Under the pieces are notes generated by a model that was not told the origin of the DNA, did not search any database, and was given only the letters and a program-made list of their open reading frames with translations. The translations under genes were made by a program, and so were the position numbers. A stretch of DNA of 64,000 nucleotides, taken from Bisporella sp. PMI_857. Taxonomy: Eukaryota > Ascomycota > Leotiomycetes > Helotiales > Helotiaceae. The stretch is taken from contig JAJSPD010000035.1 in assembly GCA_021307315.1 (NCBI GenBank), positions 310,001 to 374,000 of the forward strand, in the 5' to 3' direction. Positions 35,353 through 46,963 of this stretch are shown piece by piece. The first letter of the stretch is position 1; every line of letters begins with the position of its first letter.

Positions 35353-36184
35353 ATGCCTATACGACTTGAAGACAGCCGTGAATACATCGAAGATGTAGGA
35401 GAGGAGGTAGGAAGAAAAGCCAAGAGGCTGTGGCATGGGTTTTCGAGCTTTGCACTGCAGGACAATGTCCTGGAAGTTGCTGTTGGTCTGATGTAGGTGC
35501 CCCGACCCTTCAATCACAATATTTGCTCTTGTGTAACAAGAATCTCAATGTTTCTTTTCACGTGATCATGTCCTCGAACTCTCCTCTATTGACATTCCCT
35601 CAAAGCAACATACTAACACAAAAATATACAGCATCGCCTCGGCATTTACTTCGCTGGTAACATCCTTCGTCTCCGAGATTCTCCTACCCCCATTATCACT
35701 CCTCCCGTTCATCAACCGGAACATGGAGGAGAAGTTCGCCATCCTGAGGATCGGGCAAGGATACCACCATAACGGCACGCACGGCTACAATACCCTTGAA
35801 CAAGCACTAGCAGACGGCGCCGTTGTACTGGCTTATGGGTACGTCCATTTCTCTACCCTACTCTCGGGCAACCCGTTCACAATGGTCATTGATACCGGCG
35901 AATATGTCTACAAGGGGAATACTGATGCGCGCAGGACGTTCCTGAACAAGGTATTCAACTTTATGGGCGTTGGAATGGCGCTGTATACCGTAGCTTCGGT
36001 TTATGAATGGTGCTCGAATGATTCCATCATAAAATGTACGGTTAAATGCAAGTATTGCAAAAAGAGAATTAGCGAAAAGGTATGCAGAAGTTACCATGCA
36101 TGGAATGTCTTGCGCTGACTTTTTTTCAAGGCACTACGCTGCGTGAACTGCACAAGCTGGATGGATGGAAGAGAAGATCGCTGA
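35353..36184 (+). CDS. mscL: MscL-type large-conductance mechanosensitive channel with C-terminal zinc ribbon
   Basis: Four exons: 35353-35492, 35632-35838, 35935-36079, 36131-36184; 181 aa. The N-terminal amphipathic helix and first membrane helix follow the bacterial MscL plan closely (FALQDNVLEVAVGLIIASAFTSLVTSFVSEILLPPLSLL), and the second membrane helix is FLNKVFNFMGVGMALYTVASVYEW. Bacterial MscL ends in a cytoplasmic helix bundle; here the chain ends in cysteines arranged C-x2-C-x10-C-x2-C (CKYC...CVNC), a zinc-ribbon-like pair split by the last intron. It should be a homopentameric tension-gated pore. The membrane used in fungi is not evident from sequence (no targeting peptide seen). 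Divergently transcribed from the Yar1-like gene, with 261 bp between the two starts. Confidence 0.9.
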
Positions 36185-36665
36185 TCAGATCGGGGGATAT
36201 CTTTTGGAACTAACCCACTCTCACCTCCGGTCTGGCTCATCTCATGGCTCAATTTGTTGTTCCAGTTTTGACCATCTATTTATCCTTCCCGATTCTGTTG
36301 CTGGCTTCGTTGCGTTCTGAATGCAGTCACCTTGTCATGTCTTTGATACCCCTTCAATTAATTGCGCTAGCCTCTGATAGATCTTAGCTGTCGTGAAGTA
36401 TACTTGACAAAGAAATTATGTGCCTTTCATTCATTGTTCAATCTTCGCCGGAGTTAGACATCTCGTCTCCAAGTCTCGTTGTTTGGTATCGCTAAGGGAC
36501 AAAGCTGCGCCATAACATCAACGCTCAAGTCCAGTTGTGGCGTCTTAAGGCTTAAACTGATTCAAAGTAGCGGATGCTTGTTCGCGAGTTCTATAGAAAA
36601 TCAACATAAAAGACCATTAAGAGATCTCTCTTCAAGCAACAGCAGCCGCAGAAGACGTGGACCAA
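36185..36665. other. Intergenic
   Basis: About 480 bp between the MscL gene and the next plus-strand frame. A 91-codon frame (36479-36754) overlaps the next gene in another frame and is not supported. Confidence 0.45.
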
Positions 36666-37328
36666 ATGATTACAAGAGCGCAGCAGAGAAAGCTAGACGT
36701 TCAGGAGGCCGAACGCGCTGCCTTATTAATAGCCGGACCTCAAAAGAGAGCTGAAAGCAAAGCAGAGAAACAGTCTGGAAAGGGGATTGCGTCGAGCAGC
36801 GGCGATGAGGATGAAGATGTCAACACCACTCCTCCCGTTACGAGCCAAAGAACACGGTCCCCGCGAAGCAAGAAAACGACAAACACGAACGCTCCCACCC
36901 ACACCAATAGATCGGCCGGCTCGCCACGTAGACCGCAAATCCAGACCTCGGATGAGGATAAAAGCGACCAAGAAGATGAAGGCGACGATGACTTCCACGG
37001 CCAGACGCGGGTTCTAATATCGCCGCCCGAACCGCAACCCGAAGCCCGCACGCCGCCACCAGCAACGGAAGCGCAAGAGATCGCACGCCCTTGCGACGAC
37101 GACCCCCTCGACGAGGCCATCGCCGTCTGGCAGGACTCGCCGGGCGATCTCGAGGACCGACACGTCCGGCTCCTGGTGGGCGAGGGGCTCATCTCCGGCC
37201 CGGCCCCGGCGGGAGAGCGTGCGCGGGAGGAAGGGTTCGATGACGAGGGGTTATCTTGCCGACGGGGATATATCCGTTTTGGCGAGCCGTGGGGTGGGTT
37301 TGCTGCTTGGTGGAGGGAGGTGAGGTGA
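36666..37328 (+). CDS. Acidic, proline-rich hypothetical protein
   Basis: Uninterrupted frame of 220 codons from the ATG at 36666 (MITRAQQRKLDVQEAERAAL). N-terminal helical, charged segment, then Ser/Asp/Glu-rich and Pro-rich stretches, then a C-terminal block that looks folded (LDEAIAVWQDSPGDLEDRHVRLLVGEGL, with GYIRFGEPWGGFAAWW at the end). No family recognised. The 3' half is clearly more GC-rich than flanking DNA, with strong use of GC-ending codons. Opposite-strand frames of up to 150 codons are probably shadows of that composition. Confidence 0.5.
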   Translation: MITRAQQRKLDVQEAERAALLIAGPQKRAESKAEKQSGKGIASSSGDEDEDVNTTPPVTSQRTRSPRSKKTTNTNAPTHTNRSAGSPRRPQIQTSDEDKSDQEDEGDDDFHGQTRVLISPPEPQPEARTPPPATEAQEIARPCDDDPLDEAIAVWQDSPGDLEDRHVRLLVGEGLISGPAPAGERAREEGFDDEGLSCRRGYIRFGEPWGGFAAWWREVR

Positions 37329-38007
37329 GGTGAGATGAGTGGAGAGGGATTGCGGTGACGTAGGTGGGGATTAGCGAAGAGTTTGTGAATGCTGAGGGGG
37401 GGGGCCTTATGCTTTATGGATTAGGTGTTTTTGAGAGGTTGGCTGGGGCGCTCTGGATCGGTCGGGGAAGCTATGAGATGGGTAAGGGAGCAGGATGAGG
37501 ATGAGGATGAGGATGGAAATTGATACGAGCGTGTTGAAAGCTGTGGATACATCCCGTGAACCGAAAAGTGATTGAGATCGATATTTGTAGGACAAGCGGA
37601 TCTGTGGTGGAGAGAGAATTACGAGCTGATAGCCAGAGCGATGCAGGAGGGTAGTAAAAGCATGTACCTAGGCGACTTGAAACCTGAGGGAACATCTTGG
37701 TTATCGCCCGATGAGTTGAAACCGCGTAAAAAGGTTCTCAAGATGTGTACCAGACTTCTTTGCAAGTGCTAAGGATGAGACATATATCCAGTCATTCGAG
37801 GTTTTGTCATTGTGCAATATAAGCCGCGCTAATTTATCTACCTTCCCAGCGCCAGAAATGCATGCTCATGTTACGTTTTTGTGTTCCCTAACTACAAGAT
37901 TCAGAGCCTCGTACATTCTTTCACGCTGGCTTACCCCAGAACGCTTCATCTACATTTTACTCATAAGGCTCGGGTTGCTAGACTGAGTCTTTCCTCACAG
38001 GCTAAGC
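37329..38007. other. Convergent intergenic region with GGATGA repeat
   Basis: About 680 bp. Contains a G-run near 37396-37404 and a short GGATGA tandem repeat at about 37493-37515. No gene seen. Confidence 0.45.
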
Positions 38008-39515
38008 TCAGCTTACTTCTGGCAGACGGACCGCAATATCTCCTGATTGCGTGATATAGCGGACCCAGGGGAGAGAGGGATATTGTAGCTGTTGTGATTA
38101 TGTTAGCACTGTGTACGAGGTTGTTTAGAGGGATGACGTACCTTTGGCTCAATAATCTTCAGGTACCGCACTTGAATACCACTGGTGGTAAAATAAGGAA
38201 TCTCAAACTTGACGCTGATCGGTCTCTTCGCACCCTTTCCACCAATACCTCCCATACTGCCTCCAAATCCACCCGTCATTCCACCACCGTGATCATCATC
38301 ACCCTTCACGCTTGGCAGCCCAAGTTCCGCTCGCATCAGGAACTCCTTGCTTCCTCCAAACTGCTTGATCTTCCACACAATGGCGCTCTTCTCTGGCGCA
38401 TAATGCACACTGCCGATATTCGTCCTAAAGCGGGGCGAATCCGCATCTTCAGGGACCGGGATTGATATTTCGACATTGTTGGCCGTGCTACGACGTTTGA
38501 ATTGCGCCCTGGCTTTTAGCATGTATTCGATCCTACTACCCGAATGCGATTCCACAATACATTCGACCCAAATTAGCGGCTTGACTTGGGTGTTGAGACG
38601 ATAAGACATCAGTTCGAATTCTCCATCTGGCGGAATGAAGGATATCGTGCGATCATTTTCGAAGCGGGAGAGACGTACGCACTGGTGGAATTTCACGTCT
38701 TCCATTTCGATTGCCTTTCCTCTTGTTGCCCGACCGGTGGTCTCGAACATGACTTTGTCGTTCAGGCCTAGTCGTAATTCTGGCATACCTGACAAATAAC
38801 ACTTCATTTTGATTGCACCTAAAATCTCAGACCGGAGGACATTGCCGTTGGATGAGACGAGGAGGTTGAGTGATTCTACAACGTCAAGGAAGACTTCGTT
38901 CTTTCGGTATCTAATTCCTTCTGATCGCCAGGACACGGCATTGGTGACTGCTATTGGAGGCCGGGCCTGAATCTCTAGTTTGTGCGACTCTTGCGTGATA
39001 TATTCTTGTAGGATCTTGGATTCAGTAGTTTGAGGATAGCCAAAGTCCATCATTTCGTCAAGCAGTTCGTAGATTACAACAAAATTGTCGCGTATCGATT
39101 CCTCCTCGAGCTCTTTGAAGTATTCGGTGAAGACCTCTACTATCTTGTGTAAGAAAAGGAGGATCTCAGTGGCATTTGTGTTCCGTTTTGTCAAGGCAAG
39201 CAGGTACAAGTTGTTATGTCTGATATATAGATACTCAAGAGAAGTTAGAATGGGATCTCTACTTCAGAACGTGGCAAAATGTGCAGTGCATACATTGATA
39301 CCCTCGTCCGAGAAACAAGGTGGGACAGCGGAACTATCTTCCTCTGCATCATTCAAAAGGACTGGGAACTTCTCGACTGCTGACATAGGAATGTCTCCTC
39401 TGTAGTTTCGCGACAGAAGGGGCTGTTCATTGTATTAGTTGGGCCTGCCACAAGAGCCTGTACATGGAATAGGTACCTTTCCCTTCAGGTCGAGGAAGAA
39501 GACAGCAGAGGCCAT
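38008..39515 (-). CDS. APM1: AP-1 clathrin adaptor complex, mu subunit
   Basis: Four exons: 39477-39515, 39294-39422, 38142-39233, 38008-38088; introns of 54, 60 and 53 nt; 446 aa, the normal size. It starts MASAVFFLDLKGK, continues with the longin-type domain (RNYRGDIPM, YLYIRHNNLYLLALTKRN, TEILLFLHKIVEVFTEYF), then the mu homology domain from about residue 165 (WRSEGIRYRKNEVFLDVVE) and ends SLPWVRYITQSGDIAVRLPEVS, typical of AP-1 rather than AP-2 mu. It recognises YxxPhi sorting signals on cargo at the trans-Golgi network and endosomes. A Gly-rich insert (DDDHGGGMTGGFGGSMGG) at about residue 370 is a fungal feature. Confidence 0.96.
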
Positions 39516-41094
39516 GGTGACGGCGTAGGATTGTGGCAGAAGGAAAGAGACCAAGCTGGCCAAGTAAGATCGATTAGCTGTTTCGTAACATTCGTCGCGG
39601 TCGTCAATTCCAAGTGCACAGGAGATAGAGTTATGGTTTGTAGCCTCGACCCCACGTACAGCTGTCCCGTTTATTTTGAAGCTTTACCAAGTCCAACTCG
39701 GGGTGCCTGTCCAGTCTCGCTTGGCTTTTTGGACTAATGAGGATAAGTGTTGCCAAGCCTCGAGTCGTCCCCTATGAAACAGTTTGATTTTTCTTTCTCA
39801 CAGATTTTCTTTCTTTTCTCTTCAACGCGCCTTCTAGACAGTGCAGCTCAACATATAAGCACAACCGGCATGACATTCTGTCAGTAGCCTACTTTGTTTC
39901 CCATTGATGAGATCAGCGATTTTCTGGCGCGGAGACCAATATTACAAGAGGTACCATAAGAGCTGGCCGAGCCTTGCTATTTGCAATGGAAAATGGCTTG
40001 GGCGGCGTCAGAGGGACCATACATAATACATTTGATCATGTCAAGAAGCGTTTATTTTATTAGATGAGGATAGAATTAAATGTCAATGCAATGCCAAACA
40101 GTCGCGGGAGCCGCTGTCTGTTGTTCTCATTAAATGCAGGGGTATTGAAACATGGCACTACGAGGTAATTACAGTAGGAAAGACAAATGTGCTCTCACAG
40201 GGGGGTAATGGGTAGGGCTAGGGCAGGTATCGTATCCTATCGCATCGCATCGCATCAACATCCTTCACAAGCTTTCAATGCCTTAGTCATATGAACACTG
40301 CTTTGCCCTCTACGGCACGGGACTATCATCTACCGGATTTATAATCGATCAGTAAAAAAGCATGAGAGAGAGAGTGTGTGTGGTCTACTGGATGGCTGGT
40401 TGGTTGGTTGGGTTTAATTCATGGGGTCTTTTTCTATTTTCAGCAGTTAATCCCAAACTAATAGTCATGTGTTTCACGTGATCCGTTCTGATTGCATGTG
40501 ATGGTGGAAGGTGGAAGGGGGGGAGGGGGAGGACAGACACAGGCGAAAAACTCAGTTCACCCCATCCCCCATCATCCCCCCCCCCTCGGCTTCTCCACTC
40601 TCGGCCTCTCCTGCATCATATCATTCAATTATATGAGTCCCTGAGAGCTGAGCATCAACCACACTCCACAACCTGCTTCGTACGCTTTTTTTTTGCTTTC
40701 TGCTTTTGCTCACCCTCGCTGCAATCATACCCACGCACGCCATGTGAAGGGTACCAAAAGCTCCCACCGCATCCCTAAAAAAATATAGGAAGATCGTGGC
40801 CAGCGACTTGGTGGAATTCTTTTAATCTCCTTGCCTCCTGTTTCTTCAACCATCATCTCTTCGTTACCTCCACAAGCCGAGAAGCGCCTTTTCACAAGCA
40901 AATATTTGATGCGACCCATTCACCAGGCACACACTATAGGCCATAGTCCACAATCACAACCATAGCCGCGGGCTATCGCTGTCGGTTTCCTCTCGCCTCC
41001 CTAATATCTGCCTTGCTCAACTCCCTTACAATTATCATTCCCCTTCAATAGACTGTCGAGCGCCTGCCAGCGCTCGCCAGCCTTTGGACGAACA
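39516..41094. other. Bidirectional promoter between APM1 and OPI1
   Basis: 1.58 kb between two divergent starts. Low-complexity runs occur at 40510-40530 (G-rich), 40562-40588 (C-rich) and a poly-T at 40686-40693. No gene called; the stretch just before OPI1 is pyrimidine-rich, as in many fungal leaders. Confidence 0.5.
40466..40500 (+). promoter_or_regulatory. Cluster of E-box sites upstream of OPI1
   Basis: CATGTG at 40466-40471, CACGTG at 40475-40480 (in TTTCACGTG) and CATGTG at 40495-40500 lie about 0.6 kb upstream of the OPI1 ATG. The yeast inositol-sensitive element bound by Ino2/Ino4 has the core CATGTG with AAA flank, and the middle site read in reverse is CACGTGAAAC. Feedback control of OPI1 by a bHLH factor is possible but inferred; such six-mers are also common by chance. 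Confidence 0.3.
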
Positions 41095-42807
41095 ATGGAA
41101 CGCAATCACATGCAGCCTCCCTCCTATGCACAGTCTCGCGATTCGAGTGAGCCCGATCTTCCCATAGTCCCGGCCGCGGAGGCACCACACGTACACTATG
41201 ATCGAACCCTTCCGCCGCCGCCAGCCATCCCCGCCGCCCCTCGACCGCCAGCGCAGTCGTGGCCGTCAATGAATCCATATGTTGCGATGTATCAGGAGGA
41301 TCTCGCGAGAGCCTCGCCTCGAAATTCACCTCCTGTGGAATCGCGATTAGACAATAGGGGAAGAGGAAGTGGAAGTGCGGTTTCTGTCGATGATAAAGAA
41401 CGCATTGCGCTAGAAGCTCTGGGGAATTTAAAGGGTATGTCGCCGCATACCAGCTACATAGTTTCCTACTAATCGATCCTAGATATCTCCATACATTCCC
41501 CGCCACAGCATCACACATCCCTCCCTCCACTGTCGCCCCGTAATTTTCAGGAAGGACAGCCGGAACCACTTCTGTCTCTTCTTACCACCTCTTATCCAAT
41601 AATCAAACCCTTGAGCAATAACGCAATCAGTGCTTATAATGCTGGCAAGAACTACATTCCAGGCTTTAAAACGAGCGTAGAGTATGTCGTCGAAGGGCCT
41701 GCCGATAAAGTGGGAAAACTTAGCCGCGTAACGGGTCTTGAAGGTAAGGTACGGTGGTTTCTGAAACGACGACCAAGTCATCACAAACCGTCAGATTTGG
41801 AAGCTACCGTCGGTTCCAGCAAGCGGCGAAAGATGACACCAGATGAGAGGATGAAGGATCGTGATGTCCCACACGAACCATACTCTACACGCAGAGAACC
41901 ACTAGTGCATCGTCCAAGGACGCCGAGCCAGGTTTCGATCGAGACCCTACCGGCGTATGACGATCACAAGAGCCCGCCTTATGAGTCCGCACCTCAGCAA
42001 GCTTTAGTCACAACACGAAACAACGAGCCGACTTCTCCCAGCTCTTGGCCAACAAGGCTTGTGCTCTCCACATCCGCTCTGAGCGTATCCATGAGCGAGT
42101 CGAGCCTCAGGCGATTGAAGGACTGCCTCAGGTTCTTAAAATATGCCAATGAACAAATCGGAAATTTGCTCCAGAGACTGATATCATTGCTCGAGCAGTT
42201 TGACCGAGATTCGGAGACAGCTTCGAGGAGCAACGAACTTAATTATTCAAATGGAAGGGACAAAAGCGGACAACTCATAGTGAGAGGGAATAATAGAAGT
42301 TCTGCTCTAAGTGAAGAAGCTACCAAGCTAAAGAGTGAGCTTGTAAGAATCGTGAAATCCGTCGTGGAAAATGTAGGGAAATACACGGCCGGCGTATTGC
42401 CTGAGAACGCTACAGCTCTCGTCCGTAGTAATCTTGCCGGTCTGCCGCGGAGGTTCATGATGGCTTATAAGCCTCCCACCAACGCGATTGGCGGTGAGTC
42501 TGCGGCTGCTGGTAGTGAGAAAGAGGCTAGAGCAAGCGCAAATACCGCGATTGTTCTTGCACAGGAGGCATTGGATATGATGGCACAGGTGTCGGGTATT
42601 GTAGATGATACTATCACCAGTGCCGAAGAGTGGTGTGAGAAGCTTTATCGGAAGAAGAGAGAAGAGGGCGAGATGTCGCCTCCACCACAACCGACCACAA
42701 ATTCAAGCGGAGGATATTTCTTTGAGCCCATGGACATCAAGACAGGGCCAATAGATCAGGCTTCTTCCAATCTAGTGGCTGATCCTATGCACTTGAAGAC
42801 AAGATGA
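41095..42807 (+). CDS. OPI1: Opi1-family repressor of phospholipid synthesis genes
   Basis: Exon 1 is 41095-41434 and exon 2 is 41483-42807, with a 48-nt intron (GTATGT...CCTAG); 554 aa. In yeast Opi1 is held at the ER/nuclear envelope by phosphatidic acid and Scs2, and on release represses INO1 and other UAS-INO genes. The family signature is visible: LSNNAISAYNAGKNYIPGFKTSVEYV, then a basic patch (KRRKM), and a long helical region with leucine-zipper-like spacing (LRRLKDCLRFLKYANEQIGNLLQRLISLLEQF). The N terminus is Pro-rich. A clear FFAT motif for Scs2 binding is not obvious to me. Start: first ATG after the pyrimidine-rich leader (MERNHMQPPSY). Confidence 0.92.
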
Positions 42808-43306
42808 ATCGGTCATTTAGTTTTCCTTTGTTTTATAGCACATTTTCTGCTTCTTGTAAAGAAGCATCGAGAATTTGGGCATGTACTTTTTTTCCCTATA
42901 ATGTATGGCGCTACAGGCTACGGAAACGGGAACTGGGAAGGCGGGTCACTCATCATATACCATGAACTTTTATTTGTATTGGGTTAGAAAGCAGTTGCTC
43001 GAAAATACATACATGCATATATACATAAATACATATATATCACTTCTTTGACCCTGTTGCCTCAATTGCTCGAGTTTAACTTATCACATGCAGTTACCAG
43101 ATATGGCAAAGCACGCCATCTCCCCTTTTTTAAGCGAGACACTGGTTCACTTGTAAACAAATCACGTCTTAATTCAGCTCACACATCCGATCAAGCATTC
43201 ATGAAAATTTAATAACAACCAGACCCATTCAAATGCTTCGCTTCATAAAACCAAATAACCGCTCACTCAATATCATACACCAACCCCCCCCACCGACGCC
43301 TCTAAC
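42808..43306. other. Convergent 3' flank
   Basis: 499 bp between the stops of OPI1 and the S33-type hydrolase gene. AT-rich with a run of ATAC/ATAT repeats near 43008-43042. No gene. Confidence 0.5.
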
Positions 43307-45447
43307 TCACCACCCCTTCACACCAAGAAACATGAGTTCCCGCATCGCCCTCTCCTCCTTCCCTCCCTCGCCCAGCGCAGCGATATGCGCGTCGGGATCG
43401 AAAGGCAGGAAATCTGGCTCGCAAACCGTCCCGTTTGCGGGCAGCGTCCCGTCCTGGAAATAGGCCATCCTCGCGCGGAAGGTGCATCGCGACGGCGTGG
43501 ACGTGGAGCAGTGGCCGTAGGAGTTCTGGACCAGCACCGAGGAGCCGGGGAAGAGGCGGGCGTTGCGGACCGCGGACCCGAGCGGCGTGATGTTGTCGGC
43601 GTAGTTGCCGACGAAGAGGATCGGGTGCGCGGTCCTCGTCTCGCGCGGCACGCGGAAGTCCCACCTCGTCTTCGTCGTCCAGCCCGCGCACACGAGCTTC
43701 GTGTCGAACATCACGCTCCCGCCTGCGGGGCTGAGCTTGGCTACTTGCGCCGCGTATCGCTCGTAGCTTTCTAGCGAGGTCTCTGCCGCCCCTTCCGAAC
43801 AGCGCACGAAGCGGTCTGCGTCCCCGTTTCCGCGCGCGGCGAGCGGGTAGCCGGGCGCTGCGCCGCATCCTGGATTGCTTGGTGTGGAGGCGCCGCATGT
43901 GCAGGAGAATGGTAGCGGTTTGTAGCCTCGTGCGTAGGCGATCTCCAGGAACGGCCGACCGTCTCCGCTGATGAGGGATTGGAGCGCGGTGGCGAGGGAT
44001 GGGAAGAACAGGATTGGCTGGTAGAGGGAGAGGATGAGCGCGTTCTTCACGTCGGAATACGTCACTATCGCTGCTTCTTTGACTTCTGGAACTACAGCCG
44101 GGTGGGATGAGTTAGCGGGAATGAGAAGAGGCGTTATGCGGAGACGAGCGAGGAGTGATTCGACGGTTGTGGCGACGGTGGATGGGGTTGGAGCGTAGAG
44201 AGCACAGTTCGAGGGGCCAGAGCGTGAACAGTGCTCGTAGAAAGCTGAGAGGCCTTTGTCGGTGTCTTCGCAGTAGTGGATGCCGGAGCTGTTGTACCAT
44301 TCTGCATAATCCACGACTCCTGCTTGCTGTTAGCATCGTTTCGTCTAAAACAACAGAGAATCGGAAAGGGAATACCATCAACTATCATCCTCTCCACTCT
44401 ATCCGGGAACAAAGCGGCAAATGTACCGCCCAGTACGGTTCCATAAGATAGTCCCCAATACCTGAGCTTCTCGTGCCCTGTCTGGTCGAGGATCTCAAGC
44501 ATATCCCGCGCTACGGATGCGGTACCCACGAATCGCGCGATGTCGCCGATGTTAGCTTCGCAGTTCTGGGAGGCGAGGGATGAGGCGGCAAATTTATCGT
44601 AGATGAGACCTGGATGGGCGTCTATAAGGCCTAAGCTTTGGATGCTGGCGATGCGTTCTTCTTGCGGGCCTTTGAAGCAGTGGAGTTGAGGGGTTGTGGC
44701 TCCGACTTGATCCAATTAGTTTTGGCTTCCACGTCGAAGTCACTGAATTCTAAAACCCACCTCCTCTTGGATCGAAGCTGATAATATCCTAATGCTATAT
44801 TAGACTGACACGTTGACGTTTGATATGGAACGTACATGGTTCTCACCAGCAGCAGTCTGGAAGAACTCTCCATAAGTCTTTACCATCGAAACTCCTGATC
44901 CTCCTGGTCCACCTGGGTTTACAAACAGAGGACCTTTATAGTCCTTGGTAGAAGTGGCATTCTTGCGGATAACTGCTAATGTAAAGTGCGACGCGTTCTT
45001 CGGCTCAAGCCAGTCCATGGGCACCTATCTTTTTTGTCAAAACATTGCTTGTCTTTTGGGAGTTTTTTTTTTCTTTTAAGAATGAGAACGGCAAAATTTC
45101 AAGCCAACATACCTTGAGCCTCGCACATTCAAATACATCATAACACCTCGTCCAGCTCAATGTCCTCGACGGCTCAATCTTATATCACGTGAGCAGACGT
45201 ATCTCGGAATTTCTGGCCGAATTTCACACACCTCCTCCCAAAACCCCTCCTCGTCAACCTCTAGCTCTGAGAACGGTAACTCGGGCATACCCATCCCCGA
45301 GAAACTCAGCAGAAATACGCTCATCATCCATGTCGCCACCGCCAGACCCACAAACGCTAACGGGTGCCTGTACCTCATCCATGGTCCTGGGTTCCTACTC
45401 TTCCTCTCCTCCGTCCCTAGAAGAGGTTCTGTTTCCGACGACACCAT
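43307..45447 (-). CDS. Membrane-anchored alpha/beta hydrolase of the S33/TAP-like peptidase family
   Basis: Six exons: 45232-45447, 45113-45178, 44836-45024, 44761-44788, 44376-44705, 43307-44319; 613 aa. Exon 4 is only 28 nt but is needed for the conserved ISFDPRG-VG motif. A short cytosolic N terminus with an acidic dileucine signal (SETEPLLG) precedes one membrane helix at about 27-47, so a type II protein sorted to the vacuole or endosome is suggested. The hydrolase has the oxyanion motif NPGGPGGSG, nucleophile GLSYGT, acid in YADNITPLGS and base in NSYGHCS, all intact. Relatives are secreted tripeptidyl or prolyl aminopeptidases. The last exon is much more GC-rich (about 43380-43920) than the others. 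Start ATG 45445-45447; a frame 33 codons longer reads through an AG repeat and is likely leader. Confidence 0.9.
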
Positions 45448-46963
45448 CTCGCCTGCCGTGACATTCAACCGGCAACAGAGAGAGAGAGAGAGAGAGAGGA
45501 TAATAGCGGGAACTTGAATGAACGAGGTAAAGAAAGTGAGGTCCATGCCAAGAGATCTAATCTGATATGCAATGCCAAGAGGTGTGAGCTTTTAGCCGCG
45601 TTCCAACACTGGGAAAGGCATGTGGAACCGATTAAGAAAGATGGAATTTAGATTGCCACCATTTTGTTCCAATGATTTTTTAATGGTTTTGCCATTCAAT
45701 GCAAGATATTAATCCGCACTTCAAGGTAGATCAGGTCAAGTGGCAATAAATATGTTGTCTCTGTAGGAGACTAGGAAATTAGGTAGCATGCATCTCTCGA
45801 ACTTGCAATCAATGATTGAAACGGGATGGTTGCTGTGTACTTGAATTTGCAGCATTTGTTCAAATTAAACCTGACAAGACACGATGGTTATTGTAAACTC
45901 AGATTCTAATAGAAAATTGTGGGGTGGTAATCAACGCTGCGATCCCAAAAAATCATTGTCAGATTTGGCTGGCTAATAGGCTCAAGTACTTTTCTCCGAC
46001 CGTTCAACAATAATCTTACTGGCACGGATATGTATACTCAACGTCGTACTGTCTGAAGCTCAACGGTGAATCTTGGTAGATAATCCATATTATAGGCAGA
46101 GCTAGAATTCAGCCAAGGCATCGATGCATTTTTACGTATTGACATTTGCAGTTGGAAGGTCAATTCATTCCCACTGGGGTCGATTCTGGGCTATATAATT
46201 AGTAGTGTGGCTGTCCATAGTCTCTAATAGGGACCATTTCTAACCAACCGGATGACAAGTACTTCACCTCCGCTTAATAAACAGGAGAAAGCCTCTTATC
46301 TTCGAAGATTATATATATTACTTGTCTTCAATGAGATTCAAGTAGAAAGCATTGGCTACATCTAATGGTCGGAAAAATATACCATCGGTCTAGCTTAATA
46401 GCCACGTTCTTTGTCTTGCATCCAGCCACAAGCATCTCTTTGATCAGCAGTGCTATAGTCTGCGCAATCCTGAGCGGCAGGGTACTTTCGTACTCATGCA
46501 ATAGAGATCTGCCAAGTTCCCCAGATTCGACAATTCGGAACGAGAAAGTGGAAGATTCGTCCAAGATGAGAATATCCTCCTTTTTGTTCAGGCCGATAAA
46601 GACATTTAAAGATGCTCTCCTGCGCGCTTGGCATCTTTTTCCAAGAGGCGATAGGAAAGGCGTCCCGAAGTGGCTGGGCAGCAGGAGGGATCGAATCCCC
46701 ACCTCCCCACCTTTGTGCATCAACATTCAGCATTGATATGATACGAAGACGCTTGACTACATCTAGTATGTACTAGAAAGTCGAACCGGCAGACTTGAAT
46801 ATCGTGTGTTACGAGCTCGGTGTTCCAAATGATGTATTGTGGTGCTTGCTCTTACCTAAAAGTTGGAGAGGCCTGAAGCTAAAGCGTTATATAAATAGCA
46901 GCGGCCATCTTGAGAACCTCTTTCTTCCTATCGAACGTTTTCAGCTTCGATCTGGCAATACTG
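45448..46963. other. Divergent intergenic region
   Basis: About 1.5 kb between the hydrolase and amidase starts. Overlapping frames on both strands at 46328-46736 have no motif. A GATCGAATCCCCA string near 46690 recalls a tRNA T-loop but no cloverleaf forms. Confidence 0.45.
45477..45498. repeat. AG microsatellite in the hydrolase leader
   Basis: Eleven AG units, 30-51 nt upstream of the predicted ATG at 45447 on the minus strand. If the upstream in-frame start were used it would encode a Ser-Leu repeat. Confidence 0.9.

Noticed and set aside
42328..42690. Minus-strand 120-codon frame inside OPI1
   Set aside because: Antisense shadow of a well-supported coding exon.
43302..43898. Arg-rich 198-codon minus-strand frame overlapping the hydrolase
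   Set aside because: Alternate frame of the GC-rich last exon of the S33-type gene, whose own frame carries the catalytic His and Asp.
46660..46720. tRNA-like T-loop string GATCGAATCCCCA
   Set aside because: The five base pairs of the T stem do not form on either strand, and no D arm or anticodon arm could be placed.
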